Assembly: GCA_934647195.1 (NCBI GenBank) | Contig: CAKUFD010000010.1 | Span: forward strand, 45,672 to 109,671 | Length of the DNA stretch: 64,000 nucleotides | Direction: 5' to 3' | Source: an uncultured Collinsella sp. | Lineage (GTDB): Bacteria > Actinomycetota > Coriobacteriia > Coriobacteriales > Coriobacteriaceae | Part shown: in pieces, positions 27,125-35,515 of the stretch | How the letters are laid out: every line of letters begins with the position of its first letter | How positions within the stretch are numbered: the first letter of the stretch is position 1 | Translations under genes and position numbers: made by a program | Notes under the pieces: generated by a model | The model's input: the letters and a program-made list of their open reading frames with translations, nothing else | The model's database searches: none | Told to the model about the DNA's origin: nothing

Positions 27125-27505
27125 CTATTCAAGGTCCTCAGGGACCATAAGGTCGAGCATGTCGTGAAGCTCATCGCGCGTAAGGCCGATATCCATCGCC
27201 TCCGCAGCGGCTTGCGCCATAAGGTCTTCCACGTGACGCATGCGACGCTCGCGAAGCATTGCCTTGTTCTGCTGGGAAACAAAGCAACCCTTGCCCTGCA
27301 CTGTCTCGACAAGGCCCTCGCCTTCAAGATCGGAATAGGCGCGTTTGGTGGTGATCACGCTTACGCCCAATCCATCGGCAAGCGCGCGAATAGAGGGCAA
27401 GCGTTCCCCCGCCTCGAGAGCACCGGATAAAATTTGCGCTCTTACCTGCGAGGATATCTGCTCATAGATAGGCTTGCCGCTTGAATTGGAAATGATGATA
27501 TCCAT
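27125..27505 (-). CDS. GntR-family regulator, YtrA subfamily
   Basis: 126 aa, the short GntR form without a large effector domain. The wHTH covers PIYEQISSQVRAQILSGALE, GERLPSIRALADGLGVS and YSDLEGEGLVETVQGKG; the C terminus is a two-helix dimerisation tail. It is first gene of the operon with the ABC ATPase and permease, so it most likely autoregulates it as a repressor. A GTATATA-N5-TATATAC palindrome lies 36 bp upstream. Confidence 0.9.
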   Translation of the reverse strand: MDIIISNSSGKPIYEQISSQVRAQILSGALEAGERLPSIRALADGLGVSVITTKRAYSDLEGEGLVETVQGKGCFVSQQNKAMLRERRMRHVEDLMAQAAAEAMDIGLTRDELHDMLDLMVPEDLE

Positions 27506-27540
27506 AGACGATCCTTATCCGTGTATATCTGTTAAGCACA

Positions 27541-27559
27541 GTATATACACGCTATATAC
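27541..27559. promoter_or_regulatory. Putative GntR/YtrA operator
   Basis: GTATATA-CACGC-TATATAC, a perfect 7+5+7 inverted repeat, with GTGTATAT a further partial copy 11 bp closer to the gene. It sits where the -35/-10 region of the GntR-ABC operon is expected. Confidence 0.65.
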
Positions 27560-27583
27560 AGTTATGCAAGAACTATTTCGTCT

Positions 27584-27625
27584 GTCAAAAGAAACGTCCC
27601 CGGCACCGCATGGGCATCGGGGACG
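27584..27625 (-). terminator. Rho-independent terminator of the hydrogenase gene (minus strand)
   Basis: CGTCCCCG (27595-27602) pairs with CGGGGACG (27618-27625); on the minus strand this is followed by TTTCTTTT. It lies 48 bp past the hydrogenase stop. Confidence 0.75.
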
Positions 27626-27673
27626 CAACATCATCTATCAGGTAAAACGCAGTACAGCAGTGCGCGACAGGCC

Positions 27674-29323
27674 CTACTCCTGCGGTTTTTGCGCCTCGAA
27701 GGTCTCTTGGACCGCAATCGCCTCGGCCTCGTCGGCATGAATGTGGACACCGTCACCCGGGCGCTCAAGCTCGGGAATATAGCCAACGTAAGTATTGTCC
27801 ACAGCGTTTTTGCTGGGACTCTTCTTGGCGTACATCTTTACGGCACCGGCCGTCTTGTTGATGGCCTGAAGCGTACCTGCGCCCGCGACGCATCCGCCCG
27901 GGCACGCCATGCCCTCAAGCAGATAGCCGTCGTACTTGCCCTTTACCGCCATCTTCATCATCTTGCGGCATTCGGTAAGGCCCTCGGCATTTGCCACCTT
28001 CACCTCGCGGTCGGGATGCACCCGGTGGATCGCGTTGGCAACCGCTGTGGCAACTCCGCCCGACACGGCAAAACCGCGGCCATCGGCACTCGCCACGTCG
28101 AAATCGCTCGACCCCTCACCTGCAAGCTTGGTGTAATCGATACCCTTCGCCTCCATCATGCCCGCCATCTCCTCGAAGGTAAGCACAAAGTCGACCTCGC
28201 TCTTCACGCTGCGGCGCATGGCCTCGAGCTTCTTGGCGGCGCACGGCCCCACAAATACGATCTTGGCATTGGGATGTTGCTTGCGAATCAAGCGAGCCGT
28301 CAGCGTCATAGGAGTGAGCGCCATGGAGACGCAGTCGGCGTGCTCTGGGAACTCCTTTTTGGCCATGACCGACCACGCGGGGCAGCAGCTCGTACCCATG
28401 AAGGGAATCTTCTCGGGCACCTCGTCCAAAAAGTCGCGGGCCTCCTGCACGGCGCACAGGTCCGCACCCAAGGCGACCTCTTCCATGCCCGAGAATCCCA
28501 AGTCTCGGAAGGCCTCGCGCAGCTTATCGACATTGCCTTTGCCGCCAAACTGGCCCACAAAGGCAGGTGCGACCTCGGCGATCACCTCGTCACCGGCGCG
28601 TACCGCCTGAATCACCTGGAAGATCTGGCTCTTATCGGCAATGGCCCCAAAAGGACAGTTGACCAGGCACTGGCCGCAGCTCACGCACTTGTCGTAGTCG
28701 ATCTGCGCGCGGCCGTGCTCGTCGGAGCCGATCGCGTTCATGCCACAGGCCTCCGCGCAGGGGCGCACATGGTGGTGGATTGCCTGATAGGGGCACACCT
28801 GGGCGCAGCGCCCGCACTTGATGCACTTGCTATGGTCGATAAAGGCCTTCTTGTCCTTAAAGGTAATGGCACCCTTGGGACAGATCTCGCGGCACGGATG
28901 AGCCAGGCAACCCTGGCAGGCGCTCGGCATCACGCGATAGACGTTGTCCTCGCATGCGTTGCACGCGAACTTGATAACGTTGATGAGCGGCGGCTGGTAG
29001 TACGTCTCGGGCTTTGCAGCCTCGGCCACTCCGTCGGAGAGCTTCGCCGGCTTATCCACGCCCTGCAGCGGCAAGCCCATAGCCAAGCGGATGCGCTCGC
29101 CTACAACAGCACGCTCCAAAAAGACGCTCTCGCGGTATGCCGCCACGTCACCCGGAATGATCTTATACGGCAGCTCATCGACCCAGCTATAGTCGTTGGC
29201 ATCGCCCTCGCCATTGCCCTCAGCATCCGCTCCCCCTTGGTATGCCAGGCGTGCCACCTCGGAAAAAACGGTACGGCGAATCTTTGCGAGGCCTGTGTAC
29301 ACCCCACGCATCGTATTGCTCAT
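27674..29323 (-). CDS. Monomeric [FeFe] hydrogenase with 4Fe-4S domains
   Basis: 549 aa from ATG 29323 (MSNTMRG), with GAGGGGG upstream. The N-terminal half carries several ferredoxin-type motifs (CNAC, CQGCLAHPCREICPKG, CIKCGRCAQVCP, CVSCGQCLVNCP). The H-cluster motifs are TSCCPAW (L1), FVGPCAAKKLE (L2) and EGMACPGGCVAGAG (L3), all cysteines present. This organisation fits group B-type clostridial/coriobacterial hydrogenases (class from memory). It would oxidise or evolve H2 with ferredoxin-like partners, matching the fermentative metabolism implied by pfl. Maturases HydEFG are not in the window. Confidence 0.92.
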   Translation of the reverse strand: MSNTMRGVYTGLAKIRRTVFSEVARLAYQGGADAEGNGEGDANDYSWVDELPYKIIPGDVAAYRESVFLERAVVGERIRLAMGLPLQGVDKPAKLSDGVAEAAKPETYYQPPLINVIKFACNACEDNVYRVMPSACQGCLAHPCREICPKGAITFKDKKAFIDHSKCIKCGRCAQVCPYQAIHHHVRPCAEACGMNAIGSDEHGRAQIDYDKCVSCGQCLVNCPFGAIADKSQIFQVIQAVRAGDEVIAEVAPAFVGQFGGKGNVDKLREAFRDLGFSGMEEVALGADLCAVQEARDFLDEVPEKIPFMGTSCCPAWSVMAKKEFPEHADCVSMALTPMTLTARLIRKQHPNAKIVFVGPCAAKKLEAMRRSVKSEVDFVLTFEEMAGMMEAKGIDYTKLAGEGSSDFDVASADGRGFAVSGGVATAVANAIHRVHPDREVKVANAEGLTECRKMMKMAVKGKYDGYLLEGMACPGGCVAGAGTLQAINKTAGAVKMYAKKSPSKNAVDNTYVGYIPELERPGDGVHIHADEAEAIAVQETFEAQKPQE

Positions 29324-29439
29324 AATCGTCCCCCTCTTGAACGACAAGCAGTTGTATAACATTGTAGAATCGCACGTTGAATTTGGCGCGCGGCAAGCAA
29401 AAATTGCCCACTCAGCATGGAATCTTGAAAGGGACTTCG

Positions 29440-30516
29440 ATGAAAACAGAGGCTTTTGGCAACAGCACGGTTATAAGCAGGCGCGGCTTTCTTTCCGCAG
29501 CGGGACTCGGCATGGTGAGCATCGCACTTGCCGGTTGCGGCGCCACAGGCACCGTTGCCGGCTCCGCAGGATCTGCGGGATCTGCGACGGGAAAGACCGC
29601 GGGCGGCTCGTCCACCGCTGTGCGAGTCGCTTCGCTCAAGGGCCCCACCACCATCGGTCTCGTGCACTTTATGGACCAGGCTGCATCCAAGAAGAGCGAC
29701 CTTGCCAACAGCTATTCGTTCACCCTTTCCACGGCGGCAGACGAAGTGCTCCCCTCCCTTATCAAGGGTGATATCGACATCGCGCTCATTCCCGCAAACG
29801 CGGCATCGGTTGTCTACAACAAGACCAAAGGCGGCATCACCTGTCTGGACGTCAATACGCTCGGCGTCCTCAGCGTGGTCACGGGAGACGCATCCGTCGC
29901 CTCGCTCAAAGACCTGGCGGGCAAGACCGTCTACCTTACCGGCAAGGGAACCACGCCGGAGTACGTGATGAACTACCTGCTTGCGTCCACGGGCATCGCC
30001 GACAGCGTGACGCTCGAGTTCAAGAGCGAGGCAACCGAAGTCGTAAGCGTCCTTGCTTCGGATCCTGCAGCCGTTGGCGTGTTGCCGCAGCCCTTCGCCA
30101 CCGCCGCCCTCGTCAAAAACCAGGCCCTGGCCGCCCCCATCGACCTCACCGATGCCTGGAATGAAGTTGCCGAGCAAACCGGCGACGACAGCCAGCTGGT
30201 CACCGGCGTCACCGTCGTGCGCAACGAGTTTCTTGACGAGCATCCAGAGGCGGTCGAGGAATTCCTCAAGGGTCAGTCTGCAAGCGTGGAATACGCCAAC
30301 GAGCATCCCGAGAAGGCCGCCAAGCTCGTTGTCGAGCAGGGTATCCTTGAGTCCGAGGCGGTGGCGCAAAAGGCCATTCCCGCCTGCCATCTGGTGTGCC
30401 TTACCGGCAAGGAGCTCAAGCAGGCGCTCGCCGGCTATCTCGAGGTGCTCTATCAGGCCGACGCCTCGTCTGTAGGCGGATCGCTTCCCGCGGACGATTT
30501 CTACTATCAGGCATAA
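29440..30516 (+). CDS. ABC transporter substrate-binding lipoprotein (Tat-type signal)
   Basis: 358 aa from ATG 29440, with AAAGGGA upstream. The signal peptide SRRGFLSAAGLGMVSIALAG has a twin-arginine pair and ends in the lipobox LAGC, so it is probably a Tat-exported lipoprotein. The mature protein resembles the NMT1/SsuA/TauA class (periplasmic-binding type 2): GDIDIALIPANAASV, DLAGKTVYLTGKGTTPEYV, VGVLPQPFATAA. Ligands in this class include alkanesulfonates and thiamine precursors; none can be assigned. It is followed by a fused permease-ATPase gene 29 nt downstream. Confidence 0.87.
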   Translation: MKTEAFGNSTVISRRGFLSAAGLGMVSIALAGCGATGTVAGSAGSAGSATGKTAGGSSTAVRVASLKGPTTIGLVHFMDQAASKKSDLANSYSFTLSTAADEVLPSLIKGDIDIALIPANAASVVYNKTKGGITCLDVNTLGVLSVVTGDASVASLKDLAGKTVYLTGKGTTPEYVMNYLLASTGIADSVTLEFKSEATEVVSVLASDPAAVGVLPQPFATAALVKNQALAAPIDLTDAWNEVAEQTGDDSQLVTGVTVVRNEFLDEHPEAVEEFLKGQSASVEYANEHPEKAAKLVVEQGILESEAVAQKAIPACHLVCLTGKELKQALAGYLEVLYQADASSVGGSLPADDFYYQA

Positions 30517-30545
30517 GACGCCCCCTCGACGCAGCGAGCTGTCCC

Positions 30546-31949
30546 ATGGATACAAACCCACCGATCGACAAGAAGACAACAGGCGCGCACGCCCTCACCC
30601 GCTGCGTGCCCGTCATCTTTTGGCTTGCCGTATGGCAGGCGGCGAGCATGCTGGACGGCAGCGGCGTTTTGCTTTGCGGTCCGTTCGACGCGCTGCGGGC
30701 GCTTGGCCGCCTGGTTTGTGCCCAAGCGTTTTGGAGTAGCGTCTGCTTCTCCACGCTGCGCATCGTGGCAGGGGTTTTGCTCGGCTATCTCTTCGCGGGC
30801 ATTCTTGCTGCGGCGTCTTGGCGCGTGCGCGCAGCGCGAATCCTGCTGCAGCCAGCGCTTTTGGCCATCAAAAGCACGCCGGTTGCCTGCGTCGTCGTCA
30901 TCCTGCTAATCTGGACCGGCGCGGCAAACGTCAGCGTCATTACGGTGCTGCTTTTGGTTGTGCCCGCCATCTACTTTGCCTTATGCGCAGGACTCGACCA
31001 TATGGACGCCGGCCAGCGCGACCTTTTTGAGGTCTTTGGCGTACGCGGGCAACGGCGCTTTTTCGCACTCATATGGCCCGCGGTCCTTCCCTACCTTGAG
31101 GCCGCTAGCAGCACCGTCTTGGGCATGAGCTGGAAAGCGGGAATCGCCGCCGAGCTCATCGGCGTTCCCACGGGCTCTATTGGCGAGAGAATCTACCAGG
31201 CAAAGTTGCTGCTCGAGACGCCTGATCTTTTTGCCTGGACGGTTTGCGTGATCTGCCTGTCGTGGCTATTCGAGCACGGCGCGATGGCGCTTCTTCGCGG
31301 CACCTGGCCCCGCGCAGCGAGGCTCGCTTTGAGGGCGTCGCGCGGCGGCGCGGCGGCGCACGGAGACGGCGCGCGTAAGGCACGTCTGCACGCCCAGGGG
31401 CTTCTGATTGGATATGGCGGTGCGCCCTTGTGCGAGCCCCTCAGCTTCGATCTCGGCCCATCTTCCTGCCTTTGCCTTCAGGCACCCTCGGGAGCGGGCA
31501 AGACAACCCTCCTGCGCACCATAGCGTGTCTGCAGCGTCCTCTTGGCGGAGCTGTCGAGAATACCGCCCGGGAATACTCGATGATGTTTCAGGATACGCG
31601 CCTTGTCGAAGACCTCGATGCCCTCGACAACATCCTGCTTTTTGCGCGCCCCGGCTTTGTGAGTGACGACGCGCGTGGGCTCGCTTGTGAGCTGCTGCCG
31701 GAAGACGTGCTTTCCCGCCCCGTGCGCGAGCTTTCGGGCGGGCAACGGCGCCGCGTTGAGCTGGCGCGCGCCTTTGCCGCTCCAGGCGAGCTCGTACTGC
31801 TCGACGAGCCGTTTAGCGGACTCGATGTGCAGGCGCATTCTTGCGCGTGCGCGTTTGTGAAACGGCATGGGGCCGGTCGCTTGGTGATCTTGTCCACGCA
31901 TGACGCAGGCGACGCGCAGGTGCTCGAGGCGCAGGTGCTTGAGCTGTAG
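30546..31949 (+). CDS. Fused ABC permease and ATP-binding protein (SsuC-SsuB-like)
   Basis: 467 aa, one uninterrupted frame. Residues 1-260 form an SsuC/TauC-type permease with about six helices and an EAA-like loop (DLFEVFGVRGQRRFFALIWP). After an alanine/arginine-rich linker, residues 285-467 form a compact ATPase: Walker A APSGAGKTTLLRT, Q-loop MMFQDTRLVEDL, signature LSGGQRRRVELARAF, Walker B LVLLDEPFSGLD, and H-loop STHDAGD. In most systems these are separate genes. Start ATG 30546 has only a weak site, suggesting coupling to the upstream lipoprotein gene. Confidence 0.9.
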   Translation: MDTNPPIDKKTTGAHALTRCVPVIFWLAVWQAASMLDGSGVLLCGPFDALRALGRLVCAQAFWSSVCFSTLRIVAGVLLGYLFAGILAAASWRVRAARILLQPALLAIKSTPVACVVVILLIWTGAANVSVITVLLLVVPAIYFALCAGLDHMDAGQRDLFEVFGVRGQRRFFALIWPAVLPYLEAASSTVLGMSWKAGIAAELIGVPTGSIGERIYQAKLLLETPDLFAWTVCVICLSWLFEHGAMALLRGTWPRAARLALRASRGGAAAHGDGARKARLHAQGLLIGYGGAPLCEPLSFDLGPSSCLCLQAPSGAGKTTLLRTIACLQRPLGGAVENTAREYSMMFQDTRLVEDLDALDNILLFARPGFVSDDARGLACELLPEDVLSRPVRELSGGQRRRVELARAFAAPGELVLLDEPFSGLDVQAHSCACAFVKRHGAGRLVILSTHDAGDAQVLEAQVLEL

Positions 31950-32082
31950 TGAAGCTTGCAGCACAAGGCGGATCTTGCAACAGGGTTTGGCCACAGCCGG
32001 CGCGGCGCACGGGGATCTCAGCCCATCGACGCACTGCGGCTGCGCTGACACAGGCGGCAGGCGCAGCGCGCAGGTGACCTAG

Positions 32083-32553
32083 CTACTTGTGATAGGGCTC
32101 GCCACGGCTGATTTTGATAGCGCGATAGATCTGCTCTAGCAGCACCACACGTGCCAGGTTATGTGGCATGGTAATGCGACCAAAGGAGAGCGTCTCGTTC
32201 GCGCGGGCACGCACGGCATCCGACACACCATCGGAGCCACCGATAATAAAGACGATGTCGCTGTTTCCGCCCAGCGCAAGCTGGTCAAGACGCTGGGAGA
32301 ATTCCTCGCTCGAGCGTTCCTTTCCCTCGATGGCGAGAAGGATCACATGCGCGCGATCGGGAATCGAGGAGAGAATGGACGTCCCCTCACGATTGCGCGA
32401 TGCATCGACGCCGCCGGCGCGCGCAGGATCGACATCGGCAACCTCGCGCACCTCAACTTTGGCATAACCGCCCAGGCGCTTAAGGTACTCGGCACAGGCG
32501 TCCTTCCAAAAACGCTCCTTAAGTTTGCCCACAGCGATAACGGTGTATTTCAT
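32083..32553 (-). CDS. rlmH: 23S rRNA (pseudouridine1915-N3)-methyltransferase
   Basis: 156 aa from ATG 32553 (MKYTVIAVGKLKE), with AGGGGAG upstream. SPOUT-family knot: LLAIEGKERSSEEFSQRL, DIVFIIGGSDGVSDAV, and the C-terminal LARVVLLEQIYRAIKISRGEPYHK invariant in RlmH. It methylates m3-psi-1915 of 23S rRNA on assembled 70S ribosomes. The 130 bp downstream (31950-32082) is GC-rich with no gene seen. Confidence 0.95.
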   Translation of the reverse strand: MKYTVIAVGKLKERFWKDACAEYLKRLGGYAKVEVREVADVDPARAGGVDASRNREGTSILSSIPDRAHVILLAIEGKERSSEEFSQRLDQLALGGNSDIVFIIGGSDGVSDAVRARANETLSFGRITMPHNLARVVLLEQIYRAIKISRGEPYHK

Positions 32554-32616
32554 CGGTTCTCCCCTATAGCGACAGCCCACCAAGGCTGCGCTGCCACAGC
32601 TCTATTGACGATAGTT

Positions 32617-33051
32617 CTATTGGCGATCGTAATAATCCTCATCGGCAACAAAATAAGTGCGAATGTAGCCCTGTTGCGAGACGATCACAAACTCGCCCGT
32701 CTTTTTGAGGAAATAGACATCGTCCCCATCCTCTGCCTGCGTTTTATGCAAAGCATCAGGGTTGGAGATGACGGCATTGGCGCCCGCCTGATAGTCATCT
32801 GCGGAGTCATAGCCCATGTCGATTCCGTGCTTGAGGTAATGGCTCTCCAAGCGGTCCTCATTGCGGAAAGTAAATGAGCTTGTCGGCTCGACCTGCTTCT
32901 GGCTGGAAGCGGCTTCCTGCAGCGCGGGTGTGCCCGTATTGGTCGCCTGGCCGCCAAAGAGAGCTCCTGCGAGAGCGATAGCCAAAACGACGATTCCGCA
33001 AATGGCCTTCTCGAGAGGCGTGCGCGGGTTGTTCTTGTCCGAATGCGCCAT
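32617..33051 (-). CDS. Membrane-anchored protein with toxin-like C-terminal domain
   Basis: 144 aa from ATG 33051 (MAHSDKNNP). One N-terminal transmembrane or signal-anchor helix (AICGIVVLAIALAGALFGG) is followed by a Q/S-rich linker and a domain of about 80 residues: SHYLKHGIDMGYDSADDY, NPDALHKTQAEDGDDVYF, GEFVIVSQQGYIRTYF. This HxxKHG...IRTYF pattern recalls small BECR-fold RNase domains found at the ends of polymorphic toxins (recognition from memory, not verified). No adjacent immunity gene is evident. Confidence 0.6.
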   Translation of the reverse strand: MAHSDKNNPRTPLEKAICGIVVLAIALAGALFGGQATNTGTPALQEAASSQKQVEPTSSFTFRNEDRLESHYLKHGIDMGYDSADDYQAGANAVISNPDALHKTQAEDGDDVYFLKKTGEFVIVSQQGYIRTYFVADEDYYDRQ

Positions 33052-33216
33052 GCGTTCTCTCCTATCGTGCGTGAGCGAGCCCTGGTGCAGCGCGATTTCT
33101 TCCGCAGGCATCATACCGCATACAGGGCAGCCCCTTTAGGCGCGATGCCTTTTGCAAGCCGCGGGCAAAGCCGTATGATGGTCTGCATCCATATGGCTCG
33201 CATGCAAAGGAGACTC

Positions 33217-33816
33217 ATGTTCAACGTGGTTTTGTACCAACCGGAGATTCCGGCGAATACCGGTAACATCGGACGAACCTGCGTTGTCACCGGAGCGCGC
33301 CTCCATTTAATTGGCCCCTTGGGGTTTTCACTCGACCACAAGACCGTGCACCGCGCGGGTCTGGGCTATTGGGAAAACCTCGACGTGTGCACGTATAAGG
33401 GCTGGGAGGACTTTCTGTGTCAAAACGAGCTCACGGCGGACGATGAGCGACTGCACCTCCTAACAAAGAAGGCGCGTCGCACGTATGCTCAAAGCAGCTA
33501 TCGCGATGGCGATTACCTGGTATTTGGCAGCGAGAGCAACGGCATTCCCGAGGAACTGCTGGCTCGCGCGCCTGAGCGGTGCGAGCGCATTCCGATGCTT
33601 CCCGACGCAGCATCGCTTGCCAACGCCGAAGCCTGGGAAGCGCACGAGCAAGCGCTTGGGCACAGTGAGCCCAATCACGAGGCGATTTTGCAGCAAGATA
33701 TCTGCGGCAATTTTATCGATCCCGCAAGCTACCGCATCAGCGCGCTCAATCTCTCCAACTCAGCCGCCATCGTTCTCTACGAGGCACTGCGTCAGGCAGA
33801 CTTTCCCGGGATGTAG
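33217..33816 (+). CDS. trmL: tRNA (cytidine/uridine-2'-O-)-methyltransferase TrmL with an insertion
   Basis: 199 aa from ATG 33217, with AAAGGAG upstream. SPOUT methyltransferase modifying the wobble base of tRNA-Leu: NVVLYQPEIPANTGNIGRTC, DGDYLVFGSESNGIPEEL, ERIPM and LNLSNSAAIVLYEALRQ are diagnostic. Typical TrmL has about 155-160 residues; here about 40 extra residues (from LANAEAWEAHEQ to IDPASYRI) are inserted between RIPM and the LNLSNS motif, inside the knot region. The insertion keeps the frame and both flanking motifs. Confidence 0.9.
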   Translation: MFNVVLYQPEIPANTGNIGRTCVVTGARLHLIGPLGFSLDHKTVHRAGLGYWENLDVCTYKGWEDFLCQNELTADDERLHLLTKKARRTYAQSSYRDGDYLVFGSESNGIPEELLARAPERCERIPMLPDAASLANAEAWEAHEQALGHSEPNHEAILQQDICGNFIDPASYRISALNLSNSAAIVLYEALRQADFPGM

Positions 33817-33837
33817 CCTGCAAGCTAGCGCTACGGC

Positions 33838-34329
33838 CTAGCGCTCCTTTTGCCAATCAAATGCCACGCGAGGCGTTCCGTCAGAGACGTAAATGACCCC
33901 CGCTCGCGCAAAGCCGTGCTTGCGAATCGCGTTTTGCATGGGGATATTATCTTCGTGCGTATCGATACGAAGGGCATCGGCGCGCTGCTGGCAAAACTCA
34001 AAGCAAGCCTTGGCAACACCATGCGTCGTGCCGTTTGACGCCACGCGATGGATCACGTGATACGGCGCGTCAAAGTTCCACGCGCCGTCTTCGATATGGG
34101 CATAGGTGGCATCGGGACCGGCTATGAAGGCGAAGGTTCCCACTACGGCGCCATCTTCCACGCATACATAGCTGTTGCCACGGGCCATATCGGCACGCAC
34201 CTTATCTTCCGAGGGGTTGCCCTTTGGCCACTGCGTGGCATTGCCGTGGGCGCGCATGAAAGCCCGCGCGGCATCGAACGTTGCCATGACCTGCGGCAGA
34301 TCGGCCTCGGTGGTTTTGCGAATCTCCAT
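33838..34329 (-). CDS. GNAT-family N-acetyltransferase
   Basis: 163 aa from ATG 34329 (MEIRKTTEADLPQVMATFD), with GGGAGAG upstream. GNAT landmarks: the N-terminal strand and helix, a WPKGNPSEDKVRADM segment, VGTFAFIAGPDATY, the Q/RxxGxG-like turn NGTTHGVAKACFEFC and LRIDTHEDNIPMQNAIRKHG. The substrate is unknown. It is convergent with trmL; a short GCTAGCGCT/AGCGCTCC hairpin (around 33826-33845) lies between the stops. Confidence 0.83.
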   Translation of the reverse strand: MEIRKTTEADLPQVMATFDAARAFMRAHGNATQWPKGNPSEDKVRADMARGNSYVCVEDGAVVGTFAFIAGPDATYAHIEDGAWNFDAPYHVIHRVASNGTTHGVAKACFEFCQQRADALRIDTHEDNIPMQNAIRKHGFARAGVIYVSDGTPRVAFDWQKER

Positions 34330-34460
34330 AGCTCTCCCGGTTGATCCCATGGGATACGCGGCGCCACGGCCGCCTCCCAAACACTTGCAAACGCACCCTA
34401 TCGTACTCAAAGATGCGCGATAATGACCCCAAGCAACCCCGGCAACGCAAGGATTTTACG

Positions 34461-34766
34461 ATGGGCAGCAAGAAGCGCTCGGCGCGAGAAAAGCAGAAGA
34501 TGGCCTTTTTGGCAGACCTCGGCAACGAGGATATGGGCGTGCCCGACAGCCTCTTTGCCGCCGAGGACGAACGACGCGACCGCATGCACGCCGAACATGA
34601 AGAGGCGCTGCGCTACAAAGCCTGCGAGCGAAAGACGCGCTACGACAGTAGGCTCGAGGCCCAAGATGCCGTTGCCGCTTGCGCCGCCCATGGGCGCGGT
34701 GGCCTCACCTGCTACAAATGCTCCTGGTGCGGAGGCTGGCACCTCACGTCGCATCCGCAGCGGTAG
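34461..34766 (+). CDS. Small zinc-ribbon-like protein, function unknown
   Basis: 101 aa from ATG 34461. A charged N terminus (MGSKKRSAREKQKMAFLADL) and a helical middle are followed by a C-terminal CYKCSWCGGWHLTSH, plus an earlier Cys in YKACERKTRY. The CxxCxxC...H arrangement suggests a small metal-binding element, perhaps nucleic-acid binding. I do not recognise a named family. It stands alone between GNAT and rsmJ genes. Confidence 0.65.
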   Translation: MGSKKRSAREKQKMAFLADLGNEDMGVPDSLFAAEDERRDRMHAEHEEALRYKACERKTRYDSRLEAQDAVAACAAHGRGGLTCYKCSWCGGWHLTSHPQR

Positions 34767-34793
34767 TGCGGGCGCGGCCGAGCGTCAACGCCC

Positions 34794-35465
34794 CTACAGA
34801 GCGAGAACGTCGTAGCGAACGGCCTTGCCCTTGAATTGGGCGCTTGGCTTAGCGCCTGCAAGAAGCGGTCCCTTCACGGGGCGCTTGATCACAATCTTGC
34901 GTGCACCCGTTGCCCGCGCCGCGTCGAGAAGTGCCGCCTCGTCTGCACAGGGCTGCTCCAAGTGATGCAGCAGTTGGAATTTTTTCTTGACCGAAGCGCT
35001 CTTGGTGCGCCCGGGAAACATCGGATCCAAATAGACCGCATACGGAACCGCGCCCGCCGCCACAAGCCCCGCCATGCCCGCAATGCTATCCCCCACATGA
35101 AGGTGCATGCGAGAGGCCGGCTCGCTCAAACGCGGGTCGCTCGCCGCACGCTGCAAGGCGTCTGCCAGCAGTGCACTGATAACCGGGTTGCACTCGAACA
35201 TCTCGACGGCATAGCCCGCCGCTGCCAAGAGCAGCGAATCCTCGCCAAACCCCGCCGTCGCGTCAAAGGCAACCGGATGCTCCACGCCGCGAACGCGCGC
35301 GGCACGAACCAGCAGCTCGCGCTGCAAGGACCCTTGCCTAAGACGGGGAATCATGTGCGTAAAATCGGCAATGAGCTGCATGGTCCCATCGGTGAGCGCC
35401 AAGCCCTCCGGTGTTTGGACAAGCTGCAGCCCCGCTGCGCGCGCTTCTTCCTGTGAACGGTTCAT
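34794..35465 (-). CDS. rsmJ: Class I SAM methyltransferase, RsmJ family
   Basis: 223 aa. Expected to methylate N2 of guanine 1516 in 16S rRNA. Family landmarks: LIADFTHMIPRLRQGSLQRE, AFDATAGFGEDSLLLAAAGY (SAM motif I), VEMFECNPVISALL, VYLDPMFPGRTKSASVKKK (catalytic DPMFP) and the C-terminal PSAQFKGKAVRYDVL. The ATG at 35465 follows a poorly defined site. It is in the same orientation as the rlmA-like gene 51 bp upstream, so RNA-modification genes cluster here. Confidence 0.87.
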   Translation of the reverse strand: MNRSQEEARAAGLQLVQTPEGLALTDGTMQLIADFTHMIPRLRQGSLQRELLVRAARVRGVEHPVAFDATAGFGEDSLLLAAAGYAVEMFECNPVISALLADALQRAASDPRLSEPASRMHLHVGDSIAGMAGLVAAGAVPYAVYLDPMFPGRTKSASVKKKFQLLHHLEQPCADEAALLDAARATGARKIVIKRPVKGPLLAGAKPSAQFKGKAVRYDVLAL

Positions 35466-35515
35466 TTACGCCTCCCAGCGGTCGAATGTGACAAAATAAA
35501 CCTGTCGACTTTTTG

